From Thiospirochaeta perfilievii (lineage in GTDB: Bacteria > Spirochaetota > Spirochaetia > DSM-2461): a DNA stretch of 64,000 nt. The notes beneath the pieces were generated by a model. It made no database searches. It was not told the DNA's origin and saw nothing but the letters and a program-made list of their open reading frames with translations. This document shows, piece by piece, positions 19,146 through 28,235 of the stretch. Location of the stretch: positions 744,001 through 808,000 of the forward strand of contig NZ_CP035807.1 in the NCBI RefSeq assembly GCF_008329945.1, written 5' to 3'. How positions within the stretch are numbered: position 1 is the stretch's first letter; each line of letters opens with the position of its first letter. Made by a program: the position numbers and the translations under genes.

Positions 19146-20169
19146 TTTCAAGCTCCTTTTTATTATGTCCAAAAAGACGTGGTTTAGAGTATCTATTTAT
19201 GATAGGAACAATAATATTCATAACTATAATTGCAAGGGAAACACCCTCTGGATTAGCACCATATACCCTAAAAAGGAAGGTTAAAAATCCACAACCAATA
19301 CCATATATAATCATACCCTTTGCAGAGATTGGAGATGTTACCATATCAGTAGCCATGAAAAAGACACCTAATATTAAACCTCCAGATAGTAGATGAAATA
19401 GAATATCTCCTGTAAATAGACCATTACCAAATCTAGTTCCATCAAATATCCAGATAAATACAGTAAATGTTAATAGATATGAGGCAAAGATTTCCCATCT
19501 TATTATTTTTTTAATTATCAGATATATTGCACCTACTAATAATAAAAGGGCAGAAACTTCACCTATAGACCCACCAATTTTACCTAAAAACAGATCAAAA
19601 TAACTAATACTGTTATCCCTTACTTCATTTAGTAGTGATAGTGGATTATTAGCACTGCCTGAGTAACCTAAAAGTCCAGATTTAACAGCGCCTAAGGGAG
19701 TTGCCCCTGTAACACCATCAAGCATTGGAACTTCCCACACAGTCATATGCTTAGTCCAAGAGAAAAATACAAATACCCTTCCACCTAGAGCTGGATTCAT
19801 CCAGTTATTACCTAAACCACCAAATGCTCCTTTTACAATAAATATTGCAAAAAACGAAGCACCTAAAGGAACATAGATCCAGGCTAAACCTGGCATTTGA
19901 GGAGGCATATTTAATCCAATTAAAAGTCCTGTTAAAAATGCACTACCATCCCACAAGGATGATTTATTATAAATTTTATTTAATATAAATTCAGCAAACG
20001 TTGCTGAAACAATTGAAACTAATACAATCCATAGGGAGGAGAGCCCAAACATAGCAACACCCCAAACTAAGGCCGGGATTAGTGCCAATGAAACACTCCA
20101 CATTACCGTTAGTGTAGAGTCACCATTATGAAACTGGGGACTCGACGTTATAACTAATTTATCCTTCAC
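19138..20169 (-). CDS. rnfD: Rnf complex subunit RnfD, covalent FMN membrane protein
   Basis: This 343-residue polytopic protein is of the RnfD/NqrB family. The segment MLDGVTGATPLGAVKSG contains the GAT motif whose threonine binds FMN covalently. Membrane helices fill most of the remainder, including WIYVPLGASFFAIFIVKG. It is part of the membrane path of electrons through the Rnf complex. The start is GTG at 20169, sharing one base with the rnfC stop. Confidence 0.95.
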   Translation of the reverse strand: MKDKLVITSSPQFHNGDSTLTVMWSVSLALIPALVWGVAMFGLSSLWIVLVSIVSATFAEFILNKIYNKSSLWDGSAFLTGLLIGLNMPPQMPGLAWIYVPLGASFFAIFIVKGAFGGLGNNWMNPALGGRVFVFFSWTKHMTVWEVPMLDGVTGATPLGAVKSGLLGYSGSANNPLSLLNEVRDNSISYFDLFLGKIGGSIGEVSALLLLVGAIYLIIKKIIRWEIFASYLLTFTVFIWIFDGTRFGNGLFTGDILFHLLSGGLILGVFFMATDMVTSPISAKGMIIYGIGCGFLTFLFRVYGANPEGVSLAIIVMNIIVPIINRYSKPRLFGHNKKELENE

Positions 20170-21497
20170 TACTTAGCTCCCTTACTTCTTCTTACGATTG
20201 ATTTACCAGATCTAAACTGTTGCACTAAAAATAGATGGGCAGGACAATTGTAGGCACAGGAGCCGCACTCTACACAATCGTTTAACCCCTCATCCAATGC
20301 TTCATCATATTTATTATGGTCAATAAGTTTATATAATTTTGATGGTAATAACCCCATAGGACAACCATCGACACATCTTCCACACTTTAAACAGTTAGTA
20401 GTTTTAGCAGCATTAACCTCTTTTTTAGTTAAAGCAAGAATCCCCGATGTTCCCTTTGTAATAGGCACATCTAGATCAAAAACAGTGAAACCCATCATCG
20501 GACCACCAAAAATAACCTTTGATGGCTCTTCAATTAACCCACCACACTCTTCTATTAAAGATTTTGCAGTTGAACCAACTCGAACTCTATATACACCAGG
20601 TTTTTTAACTGCTCCACCAGCTATAGTAACAAAACGTTCAACTAGTGGTCTATTTAAACATACTGCCTCATAAATAGCATAAACTGTAGAAACATTAAGA
20701 TTAATTACTCCAACAGATAGGGGTAATTTACCACTTGGAATTTCCTTACCAATTATTGCTCTAACTAAATTCTTCTCAGCTCCCTGGGGATACTTATTTT
20801 TTAATAATACAACACTTGCATCTAGGGACTCTTCTTTAAAAGTATTAGTTAATAACTCCCCTGCATCTTTTTTATTTACTTCCATTCCCACATATATATT
20901 TTTTGGGTCTAGAATTTTCTTTAAGATTTTAAGTCCAGTTGTTATCTCTTTACTATATTCAAGCATTAATACATGGTCACTAGAGAGATAGGGTTCACAC
21001 TCTGCAGCGTTTATTATTAAATGCTCAAGTTCCACACCCTCTGGAAGGGTTAATTTAACATGAGTTGGAAATGTTGCTCCACCTAATCCAACTATACCTT
21101 GTCTTTTTATTATGTCAACTAATTCACTTTTATCTAATCCTTCCCAGGAACTTACTTCTAAGGGTTTACCTAACCTGGTAAATTCACCCTTTGTTTCTAT
21201 AACAACTGCAGGACTAACTCGTCCACTTGGAAGATAGACATCTTTTATCTCTATAACTTCCCCGGGTATTGGTGTATGGATATTTGCCGAAACAAAACCA
21301 ACAGATTCACCAATAAGATCTTCTTCTTTTACAATGTCTCCTACTTTAACAACGCATTTTGCAGGAGCACCAATGTGTTGAGATAGAGGTATAATAGCAA
21401 TAGATGGAATTGTTGCATTTAAATCATCCTTACTATACATTGAATTTTTTCTATGTGGAGGATGTATCCCCCCTTTTGGAAAACTCTTTAACTTCAT
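20169..21497 (-). CDS. rnfC: Rnf complex subunit RnfC, NADH-side flavo/Fe-S protein
   Basis: This 442-residue soluble subunit starts with the typical KSFPKGGIHPPHRK segment. It contains the glycine-rich nucleotide region GIVGLGGATFPTHVK followed by INAAECEPYLSSDH, and ends with two four-cysteine motifs, CLKCGRCVDGCP and CVECGSCAYNCP. RnfC exchanges electrons with NAD. It lies eight bases after an unknown membrane-protein gene that seems to lead the operon. Confidence 0.95.
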   Translation of the reverse strand: MKLKSFPKGGIHPPHRKNSMYSKDDLNATIPSIAIIPLSQHIGAPAKCVVKVGDIVKEEDLIGESVGFVSANIHTPIPGEVIEIKDVYLPSGRVSPAVVIETKGEFTRLGKPLEVSSWEGLDKSELVDIIKRQGIVGLGGATFPTHVKLTLPEGVELEHLIINAAECEPYLSSDHVLMLEYSKEITTGLKILKKILDPKNIYVGMEVNKKDAGELLTNTFKEESLDASVVLLKNKYPQGAEKNLVRAIIGKEIPSGKLPLSVGVINLNVSTVYAIYEAVCLNRPLVERFVTIAGGAVKKPGVYRVRVGSTAKSLIEECGGLIEEPSKVIFGGPMMGFTVFDLDVPITKGTSGILALTKKEVNAAKTTNCLKCGRCVDGCPMGLLPSKLYKLIDHNKYDEALDEGLNDCVECGSCAYNCPAHLFLVQQFRSGKSIVRRSKGAK

Positions 21498-21505
21498 AAA
21501 ACAAC

Positions 21506-22714
21506 CTAATATTTTAGTTTTTTATCTCTGCCTTTCTTAAAAAAGAAAGATGAAAAGAACATACATATGGCTAATATACCTACATACGTATACTCTTTAC
21601 TATTAGTATACAGAGAAAGAAGGGAATTTAATTCCAGTTTAAAAGGCCTACCGTAATCTTTATAAAATCTACCTAGGGCTGTTGTATCACAATATGATAG
21701 AAATTCACTTAAATAATCATCATCATAGGTAAATACAACCTTCTCATTTCTGGAAAGATAATAATCTTCTCTTTTGAACTCATCTATTGTAACAGAATTT
21801 CCATATGTTGGGAATAAATATTTGTCACCATATAAAAAGCTTTTTTGGTAAGCATAGTGGGTAAAATAATTACTTATGTTTGGAGTCGATTCATCAAAAC
21901 TATTTTCTAGGTTTTCATACCCAAACCCTGTCTCTTCAAGGGGTATAGGAGTATAAAGAGTATTAGATAAGTCTATAAATATTGGGAAAAAACTAGGTAA
22001 AATAAAGAGAATTGTTCCAAGAAGGACTCTAATAATACCTATATTATTTCTTTTTATATATCTATTACTAAAGGATATAGACTCAACTATCATTATTATT
22101 AAAAAGTAACCAATAAAAAAAACAGAATACTTATATAGGGAGGATGCATCCATATATAGATAAGCAATTACACCGGATAAAATAGAGATAATGACTCTTG
22201 TTCTACACCCAAAACCAAATAGAAGTAATAGTAAAATGAAGCTTAAATAGTTTAAGACTACCCTCATAAATAGAGGATCTCCAACCTTATATGGTATTGC
22301 ATTTTGCTCAAAGGCTTTATATATATTATAAATTGAAAAGATATTTGTCCTATCTAGTTTTACATACATGATCGGTTTATTATCATCTTTTGTTCTAAAC
22401 AATGAGTTTAAATTTGATATATAGGGAGTATTCCTATAATCATTCTTATCTAATAAAGAGGATATATCTTTTAATCCCCTCTCTTCTAAATCAATATAGT
22501 TATTTATTCCAATAGAGATACCGTCTTCGTAAATTATTCCATTAAAGCCTAATTTACCTAGAGTATCTAAGGCCTTAACAACATCCTCATCCCTATCTAA
22601 GATAATTGGAGTATAACTCCCCCAATTGTGATTATTTATTTTTCTATTAAAAAATAAAATTGAGACGATTACAAACAGTATAACTAGTAATATTTTAAAG
22701 AGTGTTTTGATCAT
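21506..22714 (-). CDS. Unknown polytopic membrane protein leading the rnf operon
   Basis: This 402-residue protein has an N-terminal membrane anchor (LFKILLVILFVIVSILFF), an exported region of about 130 residues, a cluster of helices around residues 155-250 (including YLSFILLLLLFGFGC), a second exported segment and a final helix (YVGILAICMFFSSFFF). I do not recognise the family. Only eight bases separate it from rnfC, so co-transcription is likely and a role in assembly or function of Rnf is possible but unproven. No Shine-Dalgarno sequence precedes the ATG. A perfect TTGACA (minus strand, about 22743-22748) lies upstream with a poor -10. Confidence 0.6.
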   Translation of the reverse strand: MIKTLFKILLVILFVIVSILFFNRKINNHNWGSYTPIILDRDEDVVKALDTLGKLGFNGIIYEDGISIGINNYIDLEERGLKDISSLLDKNDYRNTPYISNLNSLFRTKDDNKPIMYVKLDRTNIFSIYNIYKAFEQNAIPYKVGDPLFMRVVLNYLSFILLLLLFGFGCRTRVIISILSGVIAYLYMDASSLYKYSVFFIGYFLIIMIVESISFSNRYIKRNNIGIIRVLLGTILFILPSFFPIFIDLSNTLYTPIPLEETGFGYENLENSFDESTPNISNYFTHYAYQKSFLYGDKYLFPTYGNSVTIDEFKREDYYLSRNEKVVFTYDDDYLSEFLSYCDTTALGRFYKDYGRPFKLELNSLLSLYTNSKEYTYVGILAICMFFSSFFFKKGRDKKLKY

Positions 22715-22770
22715 AGGTTAGTTTCATGTATTGGGTCGCCATTTGTCAATAGTTTATTTAGAAAAGGTGG

Positions 22771-22800
22771 TTGACCAATTAGCAGTGTAATAAGTATGTT
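22771..22800 (+). promoter_or_regulatory. Sigma70-type promoter with leaderless geometry
   Basis: TTGACC (22771-22776), an 18-base spacer and TATGTT (22795-22800) are followed by six bases and the GTG at 22807. The expected transcription start is the start codon itself. No spaced Shine-Dalgarno sequence is present (AAGG directly touches the GTG). Confidence 0.55.
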
Positions 22801-22806
22801 TTTAAG

Positions 22807-23769
22807 GTGAATAAAGATAAATATGAATACTTTACAATTGCTGAGAATGACTCAGACAAACGTATAGATAGTGTTATAAGAAGATTCTTGCCACTAATGC
22901 CTCTTAAAAACATATTCAAAAGCATTAGATCAGGGGACATAAGGGTCAATAATTTAAAAGTAAAACAGAATCACAAACTTAAGATTGGAGACACTATAGC
23001 AATATACAAACCCTATCTACAGCAAAAAAAGACTGATACTAAAAATGTCGTAAAAGAAATCGATAAAGATAGAGTAATTTATGAGAATAGAGATATTTTA
23101 ATTTATAATAAACCTAGAGGAGTATTAGTCCACGGCGAGAAGAATAGCCTGGATTTCCAAATTAGAAACTACCTAAAGGATAAAGTAGAAGAGAGTCTAT
23201 CATTTTCCCCAGGTCCACTACATAGATTAGACAGAAATACCCAGGGATTAATAGCCTTTAGTGTATCTCTTAATGGTGCAAGGGAGTTTACTAACCTATT
23301 AAAAAACGGAGGTATAAGAAAATTCTATATTGCAGTTGTTGATGGTATACATAGTAAAAAAGAGGTATGGAAAGACTCTATAAGCAGAAACGAGATGGAA
23401 AATAAGAGTTATGTAACTAGTGAGGGGAAAATTTCAGAGACAATATTCAAACCAATTTTTTCAAAGGATAACTACACTATAGCTCTATTGGAGATAAAAA
23501 CAGGACGGACCCACCAAATAAGAGTACAGTGTTCAGCCCACAATAAACCACTTACAGGTGATATTAAATACAATAAAAATACAAAATATAAAAAATACTA
23601 TTTAAGTGCTATTTCATTATCATTTGTTAAAAAAAGTGATATTATTGATATAAATAATATAAGTATGCCTTTTTCCAAAATTTCAGATAGTTTAATTTCA
23701 AACTTATTTACTAGTCTAGAAATTAAAAATATTGATATGCTTATACAGAAGGAGCTAGAAAGAGTATGA
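22807..23769 (+). CDS. RluA-family pseudouridine synthase with S4 domain
   Basis: This 320-residue protein has an N-terminal S4 RNA-binding domain (about 16-70, ending LKIGDTIAIYKP) and a pseudouridine synthase domain with the RluA-family active site HRLDRNTQG, in which the aspartate is catalytic. KTGRTHQIRVQ is the second family signature. It should modify uridines in rRNA, as RluC/RluD do; the exact target site cannot be told. The GTG start is supported by promoter spacing. It overlaps the next gene by four bases. Confidence 0.9.
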   Translation: MNKDKYEYFTIAENDSDKRIDSVIRRFLPLMPLKNIFKSIRSGDIRVNNLKVKQNHKLKIGDTIAIYKPYLQQKKTDTKNVVKEIDKDRVIYENRDILIYNKPRGVLVHGEKNSLDFQIRNYLKDKVEESLSFSPGPLHRLDRNTQGLIAFSVSLNGAREFTNLLKNGGIRKFYIAVVDGIHSKKEVWKDSISRNEMENKSYVTSEGKISETIFKPIFSKDNYTIALLEIKTGRTHQIRVQCSAHNKPLTGDIKYNKNTKYKKYYLSAISLSFVKKSDIIDINNISMPFSKISDSLISNLFTSLEIKNIDMLIQKELERV

Positions 23770-24620
23770 ATATTTTAAAATCTTTTAAATGGCGCCTTAA
23801 AGGTGTAAAAGTTTATGCGTTAGTAGGTAGAAGTGGGACAGGAAAAAGTTTCAGAGCCGGATTAGTTGCAAAAAAAAATCAAATAGAGCTAATGATAGAC
23901 GATGGTTTATTAATTCATAACGAAAAGATAATTGCTGGAAAGTCAGCAAAAAAAGAAGACGCTTATATGGGAGCTATAAAAACAGCACTATTTGATAATC
24001 CCACCCATAAAGAAGAGGTAAAATCTAAATTACAAAGCACCAAGTTTAAAAAAATACTATTAATTGGAACATCAAATAAGATGGTTGCTAAAATAGCACA
24101 GAGGTTAGAACTCCCGGAAATTTCAACATATGTACAAATAGAGGATGTAGCAAGTAAAGAGGAGATAGAGACTGCAATAAACTCAAGAACAAGGGAGGGT
24201 AAACATGTTATACCAGTTCCTTCAATTGAAGTTAAAAGGGATTATGCCCACATTTTTTACGACTCTATAAAAGTCTTCTTCTCTAGAAAAAAAACTAAAA
24301 ACTTTGTGGAAAAGTCAGTAGTTAGACCTATGTTTAATAAGAGAGAAAAAGGGGCTGTAACTATATCAGAGGCTGCTTTAAGCCAAATGGTACTACACTG
24401 TGTAGATGAACATAGTGGAAATGTTAAGGTAAAAAAAATAACTGTCTCCCAAAATCAAGCAGGTTTTAATATTGGTATTTTTGTTAATGTCTCCTTTGGA
24501 GAGCAACTATCTGGAAATTTCCACTCGTTACAAAAATATATTACAGAGAGCATAGAGAGATTAACTGGTATTATTATTAATCAGGTTGATATAACAATAG
24601 ATCAAGTTTCCCATAAATAG
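23766..24620 (+). CDS. P-loop NTPase fused to an Asp23/Gls24-like domain
   Basis: This 284-residue protein has an N-terminal P-loop (VGRSGTGKSFRAG, about 21-33) within an NTPase-like region to about residue 180. The C-terminal domain (about 205-284, ISEAALSQMVLHCVDE through INQVDITIDQV) resembles Asp23/Gls24 proteins, the alkaline-shock family otherwise usually found as small single domains. I know of no assigned function for this fusion. It overlaps the pseudouridine synthase gene by four bases, so a link to ribosome maturation or stress is possible but is inference. Confidence 0.6.
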   Translation: MNILKSFKWRLKGVKVYALVGRSGTGKSFRAGLVAKKNQIELMIDDGLLIHNEKIIAGKSAKKEDAYMGAIKTALFDNPTHKEEVKSKLQSTKFKKILLIGTSNKMVAKIAQRLELPEISTYVQIEDVASKEEIETAINSRTREGKHVIPVPSIEVKRDYAHIFYDSIKVFFSRKKTKNFVEKSVVRPMFNKREKGAVTISEAALSQMVLHCVDEHSGNVKVKKITVSQNQAGFNIGIFVNVSFGEQLSGNFHSLQKYITESIERLTGIIINQVDITIDQVSHK

Positions 24621-24627
24621 GTATTAT

Positions 24628-25701
24628 ATGAAAAAAATATTACTTCTAATTATTACAGTTCAATACTCAATTTTTTCCCAGGACTTATTAATAAAAACAT
24701 CGGATAACTATAATTTTAGTTATGAATCCTCAGTTCAAAACATAGAAGAGATAGTAACAAAGTGTGAATCTTTTAATAATTTTATTAATAAAGAATTAAA
24801 ACTAAGTAGGGACATAGGCTTAAGGGATATCCTTGTTTTTAAGACAAAGACTTCATATAATTACTACCTGCAAAGTATTGGAGTAAAAGAGAGAGAAGAC
24901 TATATTTTAATTCAATATAGTAATAATAGTTCTAAATTAATAATTTATTTAGATGACGAGGATCCAAATAAGAGTCTAAATTACCACTTAATTCTACAAT
25001 ATATGGCTTTTTATGCTTCAGATGCTCCATACTGGTTTACTATAGGTATTTCTACCTATTATGAGTGTAGTAATCGTAGTAATTGGATAGACCTTCTACA
25101 AAGGACAAATAATAAAGAAAATATTTTTACAACACTTTTAAACTCAGATAGGGAGAGTATAAAACCCTACCATTCATGGATAGTTATTGATTTTTTAATT
25201 AATAGTAAGGATAAAGGATACAATAGACTACTATGGGATACTCTATCCTATATTAAGTATAGCGATCAAGAAAATAAAGAACTAATTATAAATAGAAACT
25301 TCTCAACCTATAAACTAGATAAAGACCTATATGCCTACTTATTAGAACAGAAGGGTTATGAAGAGTATATGAATATTGGTATTGACCAGTATCAAAATAA
25401 AGAGTTTGAAAAAGCTATCAAAAACTTTCTTTTAGCTCTTAAATTAGAAGAGAATCAATATAGTCCTGAGTACTATTTAGCCCTCTGTTATAGTCAGTTA
25501 GAAGATTACAACAGATCCAATTCACACTTTACACTATCCTTAGATAAAGGAGCCCCTAAGGATGTAGTTTACTACTCTATAGGTATTAACTACTTTAAAG
25601 AGAGGAATTTTAAGCAGGCTAAAAAATATTTAGATGAGATTGAGGATAAGATGTATATTAAAATGGCAGAAGAAGTACTTAATGAAATCAGAAAATATTG
25701 A
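24628..25701 (+). CDS. Exported TPR protein with degenerate gluzincin-like region
   Basis: This 357-residue protein has a signal peptide (MKKILLLIITVQYSIFSQ). The middle region YHLILQYMAFYASDAPYWFTIGISTYYE resembles, piece by piece, the peptidase-MA/gluzincin pattern HExxH...PxWLxEGxAxYxE, but the HExxH motif is missing, so catalysis is unlikely. At least two TPR units follow (NIGIDQYQNKEFEKAIKNFL and YSIGINYFKERNFKQAKKYL). It is probably a periplasmic scaffold descended from a protease family. The pgeF-like gene starts inside its 3' end. Confidence 0.6.
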   Translation: MKKILLLIITVQYSIFSQDLLIKTSDNYNFSYESSVQNIEEIVTKCESFNNFINKELKLSRDIGLRDILVFKTKTSYNYYLQSIGVKEREDYILIQYSNNSSKLIIYLDDEDPNKSLNYHLILQYMAFYASDAPYWFTIGISTYYECSNRSNWIDLLQRTNNKENIFTTLLNSDRESIKPYHSWIVIDFLINSKDKGYNRLLWDTLSYIKYSDQENKELIINRNFSTYKLDKDLYAYLLEQKGYEEYMNIGIDQYQNKEFEKAIKNFLLALKLEENQYSPEYYLALCYSQLEDYNRSNSHFTLSLDKGAPKDVVYYSIGINYFKERNFKQAKKYLDEIEDKMYIKMAEEVLNEIRKY

Positions 25702-26446
25702 CATTCTAGAATGGAATATATTTAGAGATATAGAGGTAAAAACCGGTATTACAACTAGAAGGGGTGGTTTTAGTAACCCTCCCTTTGACTCTCTGAATCT
25801 AGCAAAACATACAGGTGATAACATAGAATATGTGGATAAAAACAGAGAGATTTTATGCAATAAAATAGGTTCAGAAAAATCAAGTTATACCAGCGGTATC
25901 CAAGTTCATGGGGATAATATACACCTTGTTGATAGTAGTAATAAGGGCTTAAATAATTTTGAGTGTGACGCTTTAATTACAAGGGATAAAAATATTCTTT
26001 TAAATATCTTTGTAGCAGACTGTGTGCCAATTGTTGTCTATGATAAGGCGAAGAGTATTGGTGCTGTTTGCCATTGTGGATGGAAGGGTAGTAAAAAAAA
26101 ATTACTAAAGAAAGTTATTTACTTTCTTATTGATAATTATAACTCTTATAGATCTGATATATTAATTGGTATAGGTCCATCAATTGGGCCATGTTGTTAT
26201 AATGTATCAAAGGACCTTTTTGAGAGTTTTAAAACTAAGAAAATGGAAGGTTTTGTTAAAAAAAACAGCTATTACTTAGATCTTAAACTGATAAATAAAA
26301 ACCAAGCCCTAAGTGTAGGTATTCCAGATGATAACATTGAAATTATGGATTATTGTACTTCTTGTAACAATAATTTGTTTTATTCATTTAGAAAGGAAGG
26401 AGAATCATCTGGTAGATTCTCCTGCTTCTTAGAAATTACTTCTTAA
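25682..26446 (+). CDS. pgeF: PgeF/YfiH-family purine nucleoside phosphorylase (laccase domain)
   Basis: The product is about 254 residues of the YfiH/laccase-domain family, whose members cleave purine nucleosides, also helping peptidoglycan editing in E. coli. Characteristic segments are TRRGGFSNPPFDSLNLA, GIQVHGDNIHLVD, VADCVPIVVYD, CHCGWKG and GIGPSIGPCCY, with the conserved Cys/His metal-ligand set. A longer frame to 25634 exists, but ATG 25682 matches the usual N-terminus and overlaps the preceding gene by only 20 bases. The 3' end converges with the helicase tail, overlapping it by 11 bases. Confidence 0.85.
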   Translation: MKSENIDILEWNIFRDIEVKTGITTRRGGFSNPPFDSLNLAKHTGDNIEYVDKNREILCNKIGSEKSSYTSGIQVHGDNIHLVDSSNKGLNNFECDALITRDKNILLNIFVADCVPIVVYDKAKSIGAVCHCGWKGSKKKLLKKVIYFLIDNYNSYRSDILIGIGPSIGPCCYNVSKDLFESFKTKKMEGFVKKNSYYLDLKLINKNQALSVGIPDDNIEIMDYCTSCNNNLFYSFRKEGESSGRFSCFLEITS

Positions 26447-26888
26447 ATAGTTTAGTTATCTTACTAAATATGCCACTGTTTTTTGGTTTTACATCACTCT
26501 TTGTAACCTTACTATTTGAAGGTGTTGATTTATTAGTTGTCACTTTAAAATCTTCGCCATACTTTTTCTTATAATAAGCAATTCGATCTTCAACCTTTGA
26601 TTCAGATGAGACTCTTTTTATTCCATCCATTGGCTTAGAGTTAGGTTTCTTCTTAACGTAGTCATTTCTCTTTTTATTTGGCTTATTACTATTTTTGTTT
26701 TTAGTGTAATTACTATTTTGAGGATGTTTCTTTTTACTACTTTTTTTTGTATCTTTTTCAAAATCAACATCTAGGGAGTTAGTTCCAGAAACATTCATAA
26801 CTCGACTTCTAAGTCGTTTTAATCGCTCTTCTTCAGTCTCATTATTACGTTTTTTATTAAAGTTATTACTGTTTCTAACATCTCTTTT
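26436..26888 (-). CDS. Basic low-complexity tail of the DEAD-box helicase, displaced by a frameshift
   Basis: The frame upstream of the first ATG (26798) remains open and reads DVRNSNNFNKKRNNETEEER and then LKRLRSRV, a lysine/arginine/asparagine-rich sequence continuing the RDNRNRDN-type tail of the helicase at 26819-28126. The change from helicase frame to this one is -1 at a run of six A (minus strand, 26885-26890). Adding one A joins both into one protein of about 560 residues with a long basic C-terminal extension, as is common in DEAD-box helicases that bind structured RNA. It is unlikely to be a separate gene. Confidence 0.65.
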   Translation of the reverse strand, partial: KRDVRNSNNFNKKRNNETEEERLKRLRSRVMNVSGTNSLDVDFEKDTKKSSKKKHPQNSNYTKNKNSNKPNKKRNDYVKKKPNSKPMDGIKRVSSESKVEDRIAYYKKKYGEDFKVTTNKSTPSNSKVTKSDVKPKNSGIFSKITKLFKK

Positions 26889-28126
26889 TTATTATCCCTA
26901 TTTCTGTTGTCTCTATTTCGATTATCGTTGTTTCTATTATCCTTTCCACGATTTTTATACTCATTTAAACTAAATCTTAGGTGGGAACTTGTATCTTCTA
27001 AAAATAGATCTTCAGTTGTTGGGAATACAGGAATTTTTGAATCTATATAATCCTCAATCCCAGAGAGACTATAAACATAATTCTCACAGGCTAAGGTTAT
27101 AGCTTTCCCATTTTTACCTGCCCTGGCAGTTCTTCCAATTCTATGAACGTAGTTTTCAGAATCAAGGGGCAGATCATAGTTAATAACCAAAGAGAGGTCA
27201 TCAACATGTAATCCCCTAGCAGCAACATCTGTAGCTACTAAAAACTTAACCTTACCCTCCTTAACACTATTTACAATACTAAGTCTCTTCTTTTGGGGTA
27301 AGTCACCCATTAAATACTCATTTTTATACCCATTATGATCCAATCTTTTAGATATTTCGTGGGCCATATGTTTTGTATTTGTGAAAATAATTGCAGAATC
27401 AGGATTTTCCCGGTTTAGAAGACCAAGAAGAATACTCATCTTTTCATCTTTCCCAACATGGTAAAGTTCCTGCTTAATAGCCTCTACTGTTAGCTGTTCA
27501 GCCTCAATAAAAATTTCCCCAGGGTTTTTCATATACTCCCATGAGATATTTCCAACACTTGGATTCATTGTAGCACTAAATAAAAGAGTAACCTTATCTT
27601 TAACATTTTTTGTTGCATTAAATATTTTTCTAATATCATCAACAAAACCCATATCAAAAAGTCTATCTGCTTCATCTACTACAAGAATTGAAAATTCACT
27701 AAACTTTATCTTTCCCTGCTTACTAAAGTCTAATAAACGACCAGGTGTAGCTATAACAATATCTACACCATTTTCTAATAGACTCTCCTGGGCTTTATAA
27801 CTTGTTCCACCATAGAAACAACCCGCTTTAAAATTTAAATCCTGTCCTAAAATATCCGCTTCATCTTTTATCTGTACAGCTAATTCCCTTGTTGGAACTA
27901 CAATTAGAGCCTTACTGTTTAAGTGTTTCTCTGTCTGTAATAAGTGGAATATGGATATTAAAAAAGCTGCAGTTTTACCAGTACCTGTTTGGGATTGTGC
28001 ATATACATCCCTTCCTTCTAATACGTAATTGAAGGTTTTTTCCTGAACGGGAGTACATTCAGTAAAGTTTGCTTTCTGAATCCCGCTTTTAATTTCCGCA
28101 CTAAATGCGTAATCGTCAAATTTCAT
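26819..28126 (-). CDS. DEAD-box ATP-dependent RNA helicase, tail frameshifted
   Basis: This has all the core motifs: Q-motif (FTECTPVQEKTF), I AQSQTGTGKT, Ia PTRELA, II VDEADRLFDMGF (DEAD), III SAT, and VI HRIGRTARAGK. The C-terminus begins an arginine/asparagine repeat (NRNRDNRNRDN) and then switches to an unrelated hydrophobic sequence ending at 26819. The basic sequence continues instead in the -1 frame (26436-26888). The catalytic domains are complete. It probably remodels RNA in ribosome assembly or cold adaptation (RhlE/CsdA-like); a second, DbpA-type helicase is at 57372. AGGAAG precedes the ATG. Confidence 0.9.
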   Translation of the reverse strand: MKFDDYAFSAEIKSGIQKANFTECTPVQEKTFNYVLEGRDVYAQSQTGTGKTAAFLISIFHLLQTEKHLNSKALIVVPTRELAVQIKDEADILGQDLNFKAGCFYGGTSYKAQESLLENGVDIVIATPGRLLDFSKQGKIKFSEFSILVVDEADRLFDMGFVDDIRKIFNATKNVKDKVTLLFSATMNPSVGNISWEYMKNPGEIFIEAEQLTVEAIKQELYHVGKDEKMSILLGLLNRENPDSAIIFTNTKHMAHEISKRLDHNGYKNEYLMGDLPQKKRLSIVNSVKEGKVKFLVATDVAARGLHVDDLSLVINYDLPLDSENYVHRIGRTARAGKNGKAITLACENYVYSLSGIEDYIDSKIPVFPTTEDLFLEDTSSHLRFSLNEYKNRGKDNRNNDNRNRDNRNRDNKKEMLETVITLIKNVIMRLKKSD

Positions 28127-28235
28127 TTTTTCTTCCTAATATTTAAGGTTTATTATATGGGATTGATCTAAAATTGTCGATACTCATTTCTCGGAACTAC
28201 TTTTTATTTATATTATGTTATACTACTATATTGTA

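Noticed and set aside
26436-26798. Independent small basic protein
   Set aside because: The frame is open upstream of its ATG and continues the helicase tail, so it is better explained as a frameshifted C-terminus.
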